Shown: one piece after another, positions 1 to 8,919 of the stretch
Layout of the letters: the number at the start of each line of letters is the position of its first letter
Numbering within the stretch: position 1 is the first letter of the stretch
Source of the DNA: Candidatus Poribacteria bacterium
GTDB lineage: Bacteria > Poribacteria > WGA-4E > WGA-3G
Length of the DNA stretch: 64,000 nt
Direction of reading: 5' to 3'
NCBI GenBank assembly: GCA_026706025.1
Contig: JAPOZO010000072.1
Span: forward strand, 124,001-188,000
Program-made: the position numbers and the translations under genes
The notes under the pieces: generated by a model
What the model saw: only the letters and a program-made list of their open reading frames with translations
Database searches by the model: none
What the model was told of the DNA's origin: nothing

Positions 1-354
1 AGTCGGCGCGTCAGTGTTCTTTTTTTCTTTATTTTTCTTTAACAGTGTATACAATAAACAGACATTAACAAGCATAATCACTATATAGAATAACAGATAA
101 AGTACTGTATACAACCCTTCAGAAAATCGGTTATGTGCTCTGTCCCAAAGCCAGATTAGAAGCACCGTTCCACCGAGTATATGTATAAAAAGTGCAATTC
201 CCCACGCTATTGCTGCCGCACGCTCAATACTTACTTGGTTCTTAAATAGATGACCAAGTCCACATGCAATTATCCATACAAAAGAATAACCAATGAAGTA
301 GACAACTGCTGGCCAAACCAACGGATCTCCAAAAAAATCAGCGATGCTTTCCAT
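1..354 (-). CDS. Partial small membrane protein, C-terminus beyond the left edge
   Basis: An open frame starts at an ATG at 354 and reads leftward for 118 codons to the window edge without a stop, so the C-terminus is missing. The visible protein begins MESIADFFGDP and has about three hydrophobic segments (roughly residues 14-35, 48-70 and 82-102), followed by a lysine-rich stretch (LLKKNKEKKN). It is an integral membrane protein that I do not recognise. It lies downstream of the MotA/MotB-like operon on the same strand, but 266 bases separate it from the VWA gene, so co-transcription is uncertain. In that gap (355-620) I see only AT-rich sequence and a weak 8-bp inverted repeat (ATTCAGTT/AACTGAAT). 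Confidence 0.6.
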   Translation of the reverse strand, partial: MESIADFFGDPLVWPAVVYFIGYSFVWIIACGLGHLFKNQVSIERAAAIAWGIALFIHILGGTVLLIWLWDRAHNRFSEGLYTVLYLLFYIVIMLVNVCLLYTLLKKNKEKKNTDAPT

Positions 355-620
355 TTAAACCCCTTTTCCTTTATTAGCAGTAGTTTCCTAATCTCTGTAT
401 TATGAAAGTTTTTGAATCGTGTGTTCATAAAGTACCATGAACAGAAAAAAATTACTATAAATATCCCATAGCGTTACAGAGCCATTCAGTTTTCGATTTT
501 CCATCGATTTTAGATAAGGCATCGTGACTGAGAGACCGCCCCTACAATGAAAGATTTTGAGCGAAAGATCAAAATTACCAGAGAACTGAATACCTCAGTA
601 TAGTGTTATGTTTTAATTCC

Positions 621-2537
621 TCATACATCAAGGGGATTGGTATCAGAAGCGTTATTCGACCAAATAATAGGTTCATCATCGTCCTCTGGTTTGTTAGAAG
701 TGTTATCCACTATCTCACAGTTAATACGGATCTCATCATCGTCATCACCTTGATTTAACATTAGTATTTCGGGTAAATCTAATATCCGTCCTTCATCGTC
801 GTCAGCATCTGCAAATAGCAGTAAATTTTTCTTATCGCAATATAAAAAAGCCTCACTACCAATATCAAACTGCAATTCATCAGGACCCCGAGGACCAAAT
901 TCAAGTGTCATTTTATTTTTAAGCATAAAATATGCTTTCTCACCCAACGGTGTACCTGCCTGGCTGACTTGAGTCAACCCAATGTGATGGGCAATTTGAT
1001 ACGGAATTAAACGGCGAATTAAAAGAAAAAGAATTACACTTAAAATCGGAATAAGGAACACCCACAGCAGCCACATCGGGAAGCCGCTGCCACCACCTAT
1101 CAGTTTATAAGGAATCTCAATTGTCGCAGATTTAGTTTCATTTTCATATTTATAGTCTATTTCAAGGACAATTTTGTTGCCGCGCCAATCCAATCGGTCT
1201 CGTTTAGGCACTACCATGCTAAAAGGTTCGCCTAAACGTTCACCTACTTTCGGTACAGTAACGTCACAAAGTTTTCGCCCATCTTTGTATTGGACCTGAC
1301 AACGAAGTTGATCTATCCTAAAAGCCTTTTTGTTATAACTTTCGCTCTGAACAGCAAGACCAACATGGTATGTGTCTTCCGAAAAGTTCAGATTCAATTC
1401 CTTTGTCTGCTGTTCAGAATTATCCAAATTAGACACATATATACTATCAATCCTCGGTGTATATTTGATAGGTTGGGGTGAATGGATTTTGTTTTTACCG
1501 TTGAAACTGTAGGTAATTTCAAGTTTCAATGCGTTGCCAGGAGCAGCTATTTCCCTATGTGCAGGAAATAGGATGCGGAACTCGAATGGTGGAGGGTTTC
1601 CATGAAGTGAAACAGATGGGACTTCAACAACACCAAATGTGTTCTCTTCAGTCACAATCTGAAGCGGTTTGTTAAACTTATCCACAATTTCCACATTGAC
1701 ACTGTCGAGTTTAAATTTAGGTTTCTTGGAATTGTGCGTCTTAACAGTTAAGGTTTCACTGATAAATTTCCCTTCATCATCTCTGTCAAGTTGAATCTCT
1801 CGCACTCGTTTTCCTAGTTCTGTTGATGTAGCGAGGAAAATCGAGTCAATTACGTCGCTCTTCTGAAGTTTTCTGACTTGAATTCTAACGTGTTTATTTA
1901 CAAGCATACTAAAAATCATTGGTGAATGGAACTCATCTTCAATTTCCGCATGTCGCTTTAACACTTCAGATATGCCAGGGTCGCTTTTGCCGCTGTTATC
2001 AATATCGCCATCTGTCACAAAGACCCAATAGGTCTCATCGTCCGTGTCACTGTATAAGGCATCGTATACCTCAACTTCTGCGCGCAGTAAGTAAGAAACC
2101 ATTCCATAGAAGGATTCCCTTAGTGTCATTGAATTCGGTAGCTGCCGTTGAAATTCACTTTTGCTAACTGGTGCTCTATTAATTTTTGTGACTCGCTGTT
2201 TTGCATACTCGGCGTAGGTAAGGATGTCGCCACCTTGGTAGAGTGGTTTACCAACGTACGCCGCGTCACATTCCTTGATATACGAATCGTCCATATCACG
2301 TAAAGACTGTGAGGTATTTGTGAATAAGAGATTTGTCAAATATTCATTAACACGCCGAATATCCTCGGATTCCATATAGACCTTTGTGTTCCTACCCATT
2401 TTAAGGCTCACCATACTGCCAGACACATCATAAATCACAATGATGTGCTTAGCAACCGCTATAGGTGAGAAGAAGATAAAAACAAGCAAACCGCTAACAA
2501 TAAGTGTGTATCGCGGTACATTTATCAAACGAAGCAT
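621..2537 (-). CDS. Membrane-anchored von Willebrand factor A domain protein
   Basis: This protein of about 638 residues has an N-terminal hydrophobic signal segment (residues 8-29, ending near AVAKH) and then a VWA domain. The metal-ion-dependent adhesion site is intact: D37-x-S39-x-S41 in IYDVSGSM, with a second acidic motif FVTDGDID further on. Beta-rich sequence follows, then one transmembrane helix (PMWLLWVFLIPILSVILFLL) about 140 residues before the end, and an acidic cytoplasmic tail (DADDDEG, GDDDDE). The VWA domain should therefore face the periplasm. The ATG at 2537 was chosen over an upstream TTG at 2567 because an AGGAG overlapping the stop of the preceding gene precedes it and it begins directly with the signal segment. 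It is the last gene of a four-gene operon with MotA/MotB-like proteins. VWA domains bind protein ligands through a metal; the partner is unknown. Confidence 0.82.
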   Translation of the reverse strand: MLRLINVPRYTLIVSGLLVFIFFSPIAVAKHIIVIYDVSGSMVSLKMGRNTKVYMESEDIRRVNEYLTNLLFTNTSQSLRDMDDSYIKECDAAYVGKPLYQGGDILTYAEYAKQRVTKINRAPVSKSEFQRQLPNSMTLRESFYGMVSYLLRAEVEVYDALYSDTDDETYWVFVTDGDIDNSGKSDPGISEVLKRHAEIEDEFHSPMIFSMLVNKHVRIQVRKLQKSDVIDSIFLATSTELGKRVREIQLDRDDEGKFISETLTVKTHNSKKPKFKLDSVNVEIVDKFNKPLQIVTEENTFGVVEVPSVSLHGNPPPFEFRILFPAHREIAAPGNALKLEITYSFNGKNKIHSPQPIKYTPRIDSIYVSNLDNSEQQTKELNLNFSEDTYHVGLAVQSESYNKKAFRIDQLRCQVQYKDGRKLCDVTVPKVGERLGEPFSMVVPKRDRLDWRGNKIVLEIDYKYENETKSATIEIPYKLIGGGSGFPMWLLWVFLIPILSVILFLLIRRLIPYQIAHHIGLTQVSQAGTPLGEKAYFMLKNKMTLEFGPRGPDELQFDIGSEAFLYCDKKNLLLFADADDDEGRILDLPEILMLNQGDDDDEIRINCEIVDNTSNKPEDDDEPIIWSNNASDTNPLDV

Positions 2538-2551
2538 AAGCAGTATATCTC

Positions 2552-3919
2552 CTAATAGTCCCGACAAATGAATCTATCTTTACACAAAACGAATAATTTA
2601 TCCCCATACTGAATAGGACGCGCAACGGGGGTCGGCGTAGTTGGGTTCCCCATAGATAACGAATGTGTCTGCACGTGATGGATCCGATCAAACTCCCAAA
2701 CAGTTAATCCCGATGAATGTGCAGAATAAATCCTATTGTCCACGACAATAGATTGGTGTGGAATAAATCTGTGTTTTCCAGTATCGTCTTGAAACTGCTT
2801 TGCCGGATAAGATCTCTTGTCGCTATCATAAGTATAAACACCATGACCATATCTGTCGGATAGATACAAACGCTTTCCATCAGTCAGTGGTGGGTGTGTA
2901 AAAAGGGCACGGCGACCTTCTAAATGCTGTATTAGTTCGCTATCCATATCCGCTGCTTTGGACAATTGCCCTGAAGTTGGGTCAAAACAGGCGAGACTAC
3001 GCATGCCGTTGTCGTTTAGTGCTTCAAAATAGACCAAACCGTTGAGCGAAACAGGGGCCGAGAATGACCTGTTTTGGGGAGGGGGACTTCGTCTTTTAAA
3101 CGGATTTACGCCTATATTGAGGGAAAAAATGCCTCCGTGCTTAGATGTGAAAAATACATATTGACCGCAGAGCGTTGGTGACATCGGTTCGTTTCTCTTG
3201 TCAAAGAAATCATGATTGATGTATAGTCCGTTGTGTTTAGCAAGATCAAACAGCAACATACCCCGATTCACACCGGTGATCATTGTCGGTTTGCCATTCA
3301 CCTTACATTTTAGGGACGCGCATCCGGACAAAGGTTCAATCTGAGCAGCATCAACACCATTTATATCATAAATTAATTTTGTTTTTCCGTCAATAACAGA
3401 CGTTTTTTGAATTCCACCCGACACAACCGAATACAAATGAAGTCCATGATAGATTGGGGTTGATCCGTAGGTCAACGGTGTGTCAAAGTCAATTCCCCAT
3501 TGATGATGTAGGCGGACACTGTTCTCTGTATTTACAATCGTGCAAGCTTCAAATCTATTTTCCTTTGAATTTGGCAGGACGAAAAGCCCATCAATTACGA
3601 GCATCCCCGGCAAGTTTTCGCTTGTTTCTATCGGGGGTGTATTCACGACCCCTGAATTTAACCCAAGATTGATATCCACCGAGTCCACGGAAAACGTCGC
3701 TGTGCGTTGCGAATTGCCCGATGCCATATCCCATTGCGCAGGTTTTTTTAACTCTTGGCTACATTGCGTGCAATAACGTGCAAACGCGCGGTTCCAATGC
3801 CCCTCAGTACATTGAAAAGCGAACTGAGAGCATTTACTGCAGTATGTAGTTGTCCCTGCTACTTCTGGTGATAGTAAATTGCATGTCGCGCTTTCGTTTG
3901 TATAAGGGCAGGCGTTCAC
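2552..3919 (-). CDS. Zinc-ribbon plus PQQ-like beta-propeller protein
   Basis: The 455-residue protein begins with a cysteine-rich segment: C4, C13, then CSKC at 27-30, C37, and CTQC at 50-53, consistent with one or two zinc ribbons. The rest is repetitive beta sequence (for example LFVLPNSKEN, GLVYFEALND, KRLYLSDRYG, NRIYSAHSSG, DKLFVLCKDR) spaced like the blades of a PQQ- or WD-type propeller. There is no signal peptide, so it is probably cytoplasmic. Its ATG overlaps the stop of the MotB-like gene by four bases (ATGA), indicating translational coupling. In this operon it could be the intracellular sensor or effector that contacts the coiled-coil tail of the MotA-like protein; that role is inferred. 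I recognise no enzymatic motif. Confidence 0.72.
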   Translation of the reverse strand: MNACPYTNESATCNLLSPEVAGTTTYCSKCSQFAFQCTEGHWNRAFARYCTQCSQELKKPAQWDMASGNSQRTATFSVDSVDINLGLNSGVVNTPPIETSENLPGMLVIDGLFVLPNSKENRFEACTIVNTENSVRLHHQWGIDFDTPLTYGSTPIYHGLHLYSVVSGGIQKTSVIDGKTKLIYDINGVDAAQIEPLSGCASLKCKVNGKPTMITGVNRGMLLFDLAKHNGLYINHDFFDKRNEPMSPTLCGQYVFFTSKHGGIFSLNIGVNPFKRRSPPPQNRSFSAPVSLNGLVYFEALNDNGMRSLACFDPTSGQLSKAADMDSELIQHLEGRRALFTHPPLTDGKRLYLSDRYGHGVYTYDSDKRSYPAKQFQDDTGKHRFIPHQSIVVDNRIYSAHSSGLTVWEFDRIHHVQTHSLSMGNPTTPTPVARPIQYGDKLFVLCKDRFICRDY

Positions 3920-4554
3920 TGGATTTCCTCCGTTTCGGAATAGACTAAAACAATCTCAATTCTACGGTTTTTTGGATGTCCATACTTAGGATGATTTTGT
4001 GCAACAGGATGGTATTCACCATAACCTGTTGCCGTTAGTGTCCGTGGATTAATGCCGATATGATCAACGAAAAGTCGTAAGACAGCAATTGCCCGATCCG
4101 ACGACAATTCCCAGTTCGATCGGTTTGGAATTATAATCGGAACATTATCTGTATGACCTTCAATTTGAATACTTTTATACAATTGCCCCAATTTCTCGTC
4201 CGTTTTATAATCCTGCAATAACTCACCCACAGCTGTCAATATATTCCTTCCCTCCTGTTGCAGGATCGCCTTATTCGTTTCAAATAAAATTTTATCGCTG
4301 AACGTAAATCTTTGTAAGTTGCCATCCCGCACAATTGCAATAGTACCTTGTTCTATCTCATTTGGAAATTCTTCTGCAAACGCTTTCTCTATCGTATCTT
4401 GCTTTTTCTCCATTATGATTTTTTGGATCAATTTGCTATTAGAGACAAATTGAATGAAGAGAAAGAACAGAAAGATGAGCAGCATCGCAATGGATACATC
4501 GGTAAAAGCGGGCCAGACGTTCAACACAGAATTTTGCTGCATGCGCAGATTCAT
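3916..4554 (-). CDS. MotB/OmpA-type stator protein, ZorB-like
   Basis: The 212-residue protein has a single N-terminal membrane helix preceded by NVWPAFTDVSIAML. The aspartate there (about D19) is placed like the proton-binding Asp of MotB, ExbD and ZorB. The C-terminal half is an OmpA/MotB peptidoglycan-binding domain: IQIEGHTDNVPI, NWELSSDRAIAVLRLF, TATGYGEYHPV and NRRIEIVL. A good ribosome-binding site (GGAGAG) precedes the ATG at 4554, which lies 24 bases after the stop of the MotA-like gene. The expected role is to anchor a proton-driven motor complex to the cell wall. By size and organisation it could be ZorB of a Zorya-like system, or a MotB/TolR relative in another energised complex. 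Confidence 0.85.
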   Translation of the reverse strand: MNLRMQQNSVLNVWPAFTDVSIAMLLIFLFFLFIQFVSNSKLIQKIIMEKKQDTIEKAFAEEFPNEIEQGTIAIVRDGNLQRFTFSDKILFETNKAILQQEGRNILTAVGELLQDYKTDEKLGQLYKSIQIEGHTDNVPIIIPNRSNWELSSDRAIAVLRLFVDHIGINPRTLTATGYGEYHPVAQNHPKYGHPKNRRIEIVLVYSETEEIQ

Positions 4555-4578
4555 CCAATATCTCTCCAGACTTTATTT

Positions 4579-6777
4579 TTACTTTCGATTCCCTAAAAAC
4601 CAGCGGCGAGTGCCTGATCCTGACTGGGTTATTGTGTCGTTCAATGCATCTATTTTCTTACCGAGCTCATCAAAATTCTGGGTGAGCTGTTGCAACATTT
4701 TTTCCGTGTGCTGCTGTTCATCGGATTCTGATTTTGAAAAAACCTGCTGTAGTTGATTCACACTGCTATTTAACGTTTTCATAAGTTCTTGTTGTTCATC
4801 TACCAAATCACGCTGTTCTTGTAGGTGCGTTTCAATCTGTCCAAAAACTTTATTCTGTGCTTCAAGGGTAGGTATAATTTGAAATTCACTTAACTCTGAT
4901 AACCTACTACTCATTTCCTGCTGACTTTGTATCAACTCGGATTTGATTTCCTGAAAGACTCCGTTCTGTTTCTCAAGAGCAGAACGTATCTGCAACTCAC
5001 CGGACATTTCGCTTATATGACTGGATGTTTCCTGAAGTTCACTCACCACATCTTGTTGATTTTTTACGATGGGTTGCAGCATGGACTCAAGTTGTTCTCC
5101 AAAAGTTTTGGTAAGATTCTTAGCATCATCCATGAAACTTTCATGTGATGTCTGCGCCTCACTGATTGTAGTTCTCAATCCTTTACTCTCTTCTTTCAAC
5201 TCTGATACCATATTTCCCAAACCGTCAAGCAGTGTCTTTTGATACTCTGCAACTTGAGATATGCTCTGATTCGTAGTTCCCTTAAAATCTTTCACCATCG
5301 TATCTACAGTGGATTGATGGTTCTCGACTTTGGTCATAAATTTATTTGTTGACGTTTCAAAAGACTCTACTGCAGATTTCGTCTGGTTCTGCAACTTACC
5401 GGACATTTCGCTTATATCACTGGATGTTTCACGGAGTCCAGTCACCACATCCTGTTGATTTTTTACGATGGGTTGCAGCATGGACTCAAGTTGTTTTCCA
5501 AAAGTTTCGGTAAGATTCTTAGTATCATCCATGAAACTTTCATGTGATGTCTGCGCCTCACCGATTGTAGTTCTCAATCCTTTACTCTCTTCTTTCAACT
5601 CTGATACCACATTTTCTAAACCGCCAAGCAGTGTCTTTTGATACTCTGCAACTTGAGATATGCTCTGATTCGTAGTTCCCTTAAAATCCTTCACCATCGT
5701 ATCTACAGTGGTTTGGTAGTTCTTGATTTCGGCAATAAAACTCTCTGTTGACGTTTCAAAAGACTCTACTTTAGAGTTAAAACCGGTTACAGTAGATTGA
5801 TGGTTCTTGATTTCGGCAATAAAACTCTCTGTTGACGTTTCAAAAGACTCTACCGTGGATTTAATCAGGACTTGATATTCATTTATCCCTGCTAAACTCT
5901 CACGAAGTTCTCCTGGAATTTTATCCAATTCATTTGCAATGACATATTGTTGCTCCAGATATGCATCCCACGACTTCTCTGTTAATTGTTGGATCGACGC
6001 TTGCATCCTCCGAACATTATCTTCCGTTGCTAATTTAAATTCGCCAACACTTACTTGAAGTTGATCTATAGAGGATTCAATTGTTGATTCTGGGGCGTGC
6101 TTGAAATGGGGAATTATTTCTGTAGTTACAACTGTTTCAAACTGGGTGAGAAAAGCCGAATTTGAAAGACTAAAAAGCCATCCCAAAGCCCCCAAGCCAA
6201 GTGATGTTACCAAACCCGCTAACGTCGTTTTAAATGCGGTGCCCATGCCCTTTAGCGTTTCTTGTAGGGCATTTGAAATTTGGGACAGTTGGTCAAGGTC
6301 ATCAATGTCTTCCAAAAGTGGTTGGACTTCAATAACTGCAGTCGTTAATCCCCACAATGTCCCAACCAAACCGAGGATGATGAGAATGCCGAGAATATAG
6401 TTCGATAAACCTGCCTTTCTGCTGGCTACGGCCGCATGAATGTCTCCGAGGACATCGTGATCAATTTCACCGCCGTTCTGCTTAATTTTGACTAAATCAC
6501 GAATTCGCCGATAAACAATGCTTCCTCTGATGCTTGTACGGATAACCACTGATTTAGCTAACCGGTTGAGAAAATCAGAAGATATAACATCAACACCCTT
6601 TCTGATTTTGATTTGAACAAATTTGAGACAGATATATTCGTATCCTAACCGCGCTAAATGCACTCCGTAGTTTATAACGCCAACCCAAAAGAATATCCGA
6701 ATCCAGTAGACAATCGTTTTACCAGTTGGGTCTTGAAGATTAAAGATTTGATTAAAGACTTTTTGTAATTCGTCCAA
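4579..6777 (-). CDS. MotA/TolQ/ExbB proton-channel protein with long coiled-coil tail, ZorA-like
   Basis: The 732-residue protein has a membrane segment near residues 23-50 and a MotA/TolQ/ExbB domain near residues 120-210, with two further helices (NYILGILIILGLVGTLWGL and GTAFKTTLAGLVTSLGLGAL). A tail of about 500 residues follows, rich in Q, E, S and T and predicted to be coiled coil. The tail holds two 133-residue repeats (see the repeat entry). A long cytoplasmic tail on a MotA-like channel is characteristic of ZorA, where tail and channel link phage sensing to effector activation. Here no ZorC, ZorD, ZorE, ZorF or ZorG gene is adjacent. The start is a TTG at 6777 with GGAG ten bases upstream. 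It is the first gene of the operon. Confidence 0.82.
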   Translation of the reverse strand: MDELQKVFNQIFNLQDPTGKTIVYWIRIFFWVGVINYGVHLARLGYEYICLKFVQIKIRKGVDVISSDFLNRLAKSVVIRTSIRGSIVYRRIRDLVKIKQNGGEIDHDVLGDIHAAVASRKAGLSNYILGILIILGLVGTLWGLTTAVIEVQPLLEDIDDLDQLSQISNALQETLKGMGTAFKTTLAGLVTSLGLGALGWLFSLSNSAFLTQFETVVTTEIIPHFKHAPESTIESSIDQLQVSVGEFKLATEDNVRRMQASIQQLTEKSWDAYLEQQYVIANELDKIPGELRESLAGINEYQVLIKSTVESFETSTESFIAEIKNHQSTVTGFNSKVESFETSTESFIAEIKNYQTTVDTMVKDFKGTTNQSISQVAEYQKTLLGGLENVVSELKEESKGLRTTIGEAQTSHESFMDDTKNLTETFGKQLESMLQPIVKNQQDVVTGLRETSSDISEMSGKLQNQTKSAVESFETSTNKFMTKVENHQSTVDTMVKDFKGTTNQSISQVAEYQKTLLDGLGNMVSELKEESKGLRTTISEAQTSHESFMDDAKNLTKTFGEQLESMLQPIVKNQQDVVSELQETSSHISEMSGELQIRSALEKQNGVFQEIKSELIQSQQEMSSRLSELSEFQIIPTLEAQNKVFGQIETHLQEQRDLVDEQQELMKTLNSSVNQLQQVFSKSESDEQQHTEKMLQQLTQNFDELGKKIDALNDTITQSGSGTRRWFLGNRK
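4992..5771. repeat. Internal 399-bp tandem duplication, plus an 84-bp repeat, in the MotA-like tail
   Basis: Two copies lie about 399 bp apart (roughly 4992-5372 and 5391-5771), seen from matched landmarks such as CAAGCAGTGTC ending at 5235 and 5634 and ACGATGGG at 5066 and 5465. They encode 133-residue units containing VDTMVKDFKGTTNQSIS and ESMLQPIVKNQQDVV. A shorter 84-bp (28-residue) repeat of ESFETSTESFIAEIK adjoins at 5731-5855. The periods are multiples of three, so the duplications keep frame and lengthen the coiled coil. Confidence 0.88.
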
Positions 6778-6779
6778 TT

Positions 6780-7096
6780 ATATTAAACTCCAACTATCAA
6801 TACCTTCGTCAAAATAGGCTCAATTTATTCACCAAAGCAAAAAAACCTGCCTTTTCATCTCCCCAGCCGCTCAAAATCACACTTTCTAAATTAGAGCAAA
6901 TTCGGGTGTAATGCGCCGAACCCGGAACAACAAAACCTTGCATTGAGAGTGTAGCGTCAAAATAGATACGCGCCACAAGTCTATCTGATAGGGGAGGTAA
7001 GTCCGGTAGCGGTTCTGGTGGGTCTGGGATACCCGGTTTATCGGTGTCACAACCTGTTAGGAAAATAAAAAGGCATAGATAGATGGAGAGCAGCAA
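6780..7096 (-). pseudogene. Decayed VWA-type lipoprotein, 5' remnant
   Basis: The readable frame gives a lipoprotein signal (SIYLCLFIFLTGC, lipobox LTGC), a proline-rich linker, and the start of a VWA-like domain (ARIYFDATLSMQGF, a MIDAS-like D-x-x-x-S). It stops after only 95 residues at 6809. Shifting by one base after the FF codons gives FGE-stop-IEPI, which continues the expected beta strand but with a stop where a glutamine codon would fit. No normal ATG lies in frame at the 5' end; TTG at 7096 is the first candidate. I read this as the 5' remnant of a longer VWA lipoprotein gene with a frameshift and a nonsense change, cut off by the downstream operon. A short functional lipoprotein cannot be excluded. 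Confidence 0.5.
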
Positions 7097-7358
7097 AAGA
7101 CTCGTTTTCCACCTTATTTCTTTTCTTACATCCTCTGTACCGACACATAATGTGCATTGATCTATTTCAATGTTTTAATTATTTAAAAAAATATACCACA
7201 GTCCTAATCTGAAAAATAACGATAGCGAATTATATCGTGAAAAGGAAAAATTTGTCAAACAAAAAATCTTGATCCAGATATATTTCGCTTTCTGACTCTC
7301 GCTCCATTTTCCGAAAAAACGATGCGCAACCTAACAGGTTATACTACGCTGCTTACAA

Positions 7359-7763
7359 CTATCGGTTTTCGAGTTGTCGGCGGAGTTGCTCTAATTCACG
7401 TTCTAATGCCTGCCGCCGCTTCGTCTCTTCTACAGCCCGGGCTTCCGCTTCTGCACGAAGATCCTGTTCTGTTTCCAGACGGAGTTCCGCTGATTCTATA
7501 CGCTTTTTTGCTGCAGCGTGAAAGTTTCGCTCCTCTATAGCCGTCGTGATCGGAGTGCCGTCGGGCAAACATGGACGTAATAACCGGACATGGCTATGGT
7601 GTTGATCTGTCCACCGGAACGACAGGTTTAATGACTCGCTGCATAAGGCACCGCGTGTATCGGAGAGTATCTCAACAATGGTGCCTGAATCGCTGCTTTC
7701 ACTTCTGATTCTCACGCCATTTTGCGAAATCTGCCTCAATCTCGTCCGACCATTTTCGGTCAA
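7359..7763 (-). pseudogene. Probable C-terminal remnant of a Uma2-like (DUF820) protein
   Basis: The frame ends in a charged coiled coil (EQDLRAEAEARAVEETKRR, then QALERELEQLRRQLENR). Just before it is LLRPCLPDGTPITT, which resembles the end of Uma2-family nuclease-like proteins, which commonly finish with such a coil. The catalytic PD-(D/E)XK part is absent. The first 65 bases overlap the end of the RraA-like gene, so the listed start is unlikely to be native. The region is best read as a leftover 3' end; expression is doubtful. Confidence 0.35.
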
Positions 7764-8505
7764 TTTCGCCGGGTGTGTACACTCCTTCCCGCAGCCGTTG
7801 ATGCCCGAACCGGTCTCGCAGGGCGACCTCTTCGCCTTGTTCGACTACTTGTTGTGCGAAATGCGGTGGGATAAAGATAACACCGCCGCGCCTACCTAAA
7901 ACCACATCGCCCGGTAAGACAGTCGCCTCCGCAATACGGATCGGGATGTTAATACCTGTCAATGTGACATTCGCAATCCCTGTCGGATCCACACCACGCA
8001 CGAATGTAGCGAAATCAGGTAACTCGTAGATGCCGTCCAAATCTCGGATGCCACCGTCAATGACCATGCCAGTCCCAGTTTTCGCATAGATGGAGTTACC
8101 GAGGTTGTCACCCGCGAAAGTCCCGTCCTTCACTTTACCGAAGAGATCCACAACGATGACATCGTCGCGGACGAGCGTATCAATCACCCACGAGTTTTGA
8201 CCGCCGACGCGTTCCTCTTTTTCGCCTTGTGCCGAGATAGCGTCGTTGAAATCAGGACGGATCGGCACAAACGCACACGTCACCGCTCTACCGACGAGAA
8301 TCCGGTCTGGATGAAGGTTCATCCAATCACCAGCGAATTGGAACTTATAGTTGTTGCCGTTGAGGACACCCCACGCCTGTTCAATACTGATCGCCTTCAT
8401 TCGCCGAATAATATCATCGGGAACGCGGGGCCGTCCGTCAGGAAACCGCTCGCCTTCCCACAGATGCGTCATCGCGAGGATGCTCTCTTTATCAATAAGT
8501 TGCAC
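7699..8505 (-). CDS. RraA-family aldolase-like protein
   Basis: This 268-residue protein matches the RraA / HMG-CHA aldolase fold. It has the glycine-rich block GDNLGNSIYAKTGTGM followed by VIDGGIRDLDG, where the Arg-Asp pair lies in the active site of class II pyruvate aldolases of this family. Further motifs are PGDVVLGRRGGVIFIPP and the helical tail. These proteins either retro-aldol cleave 4-hydroxy-4-methyl-2-oxoglutarate-type acids or bind RNase E; in a catabolic neighbourhood like this one an aldolase-type role is more likely. The start is a GTG at 8505 with AGGAG upstream overlapping the stop of the preceding gene, so the two are probably translated together. Confidence 0.85.
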   Translation of the reverse strand: MQLIDKESILAMTHLWEGERFPDGRPRVPDDIIRRMKAISIEQAWGVLNGNNYKFQFAGDWMNLHPDRILVGRAVTCAFVPIRPDFNDAISAQGEKEERVGGQNSWVIDTLVRDDVIVVDLFGKVKDGTFAGDNLGNSIYAKTGTGMVIDGGIRDLDGIYELPDFATFVRGVDPTGIANVTLTGINIPIRIAEATVLPGDVVLGRRGGVIFIPPHFAQQVVEQGEEVALRDRFGHQRLREGVYTPGEIDRKWSDEIEADFAKWRENQK

Positions 8506-8511
8506 GTTGTG

Positions 8512-8859
8512 TCACGCTCCTATACTTACTTCCGACAATAGTGTGGTGGGCAAATGGGATATGCTTCGGTATTTGCCTTCTCGATAATTCTTAATGGCTT
8601 TCTCGGCAAGGGGATCCAGTCGTCCGGCTTTCACGTCCTCCTCAAACTGCTTCTCCCAAGCTTCTTCTTCGGCGACGAGTGCCTCATGAAGTTTTTTTTC
8701 CAAGGTTTTCAGGAGTACAGCTTCTGTAGGTGCTTCGCACTTGACTTTTGGAACGTCTGGTATCTGTCCAAGCCAGTTCGCACCGTTTCTTTGGATATGG
8801 GCGGTATAGGTCTCCTCAAAAACCTTGTCATGAATGTCAACAGTCTTTATTTTTTTCAT
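8512..8859 (-). CDS. Small HicB-like protein
   Basis: The 115-residue protein begins MKKIKTVDIHDKVFEETY. Its N-terminal half (YTAHIQRNGANWLGQIPDV, then KCEAPTEAVLLKTLEKKL) resembles the HicB-like fold, a partial RNase H-like beta-alpha unit seen in antitoxins and orphan proteins. The C-terminal half is charged (EEAWEKQFEEDVKAGRLDPLA). ATG 8859 was chosen over a longer frame because GGAG lies six bases upstream. No HicA-type partner is adjacent, so a toxin-antitoxin role is not supported. Confidence 0.6.
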   Translation of the reverse strand: MKKIKTVDIHDKVFEETYTAHIQRNGANWLGQIPDVPKVKCEAPTEAVLLKTLEKKLHEALVAEEEAWEKQFEEDVKAGRLDPLAEKAIKNYREGKYRSISHLPTTLLSEVSIGA

Positions 8860-8919
8860 GAGTTTCTCCGTAGGCGTTATGGAAAGCAAGTGGTCCTGCC
8901 GCCATGAGGTGGTCAACAG

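Noticed and set aside
8512-8859. HicAB toxin-antitoxin pair
   Set aside because: Only a HicB-like protein is present; neither neighbour resembles HicA.
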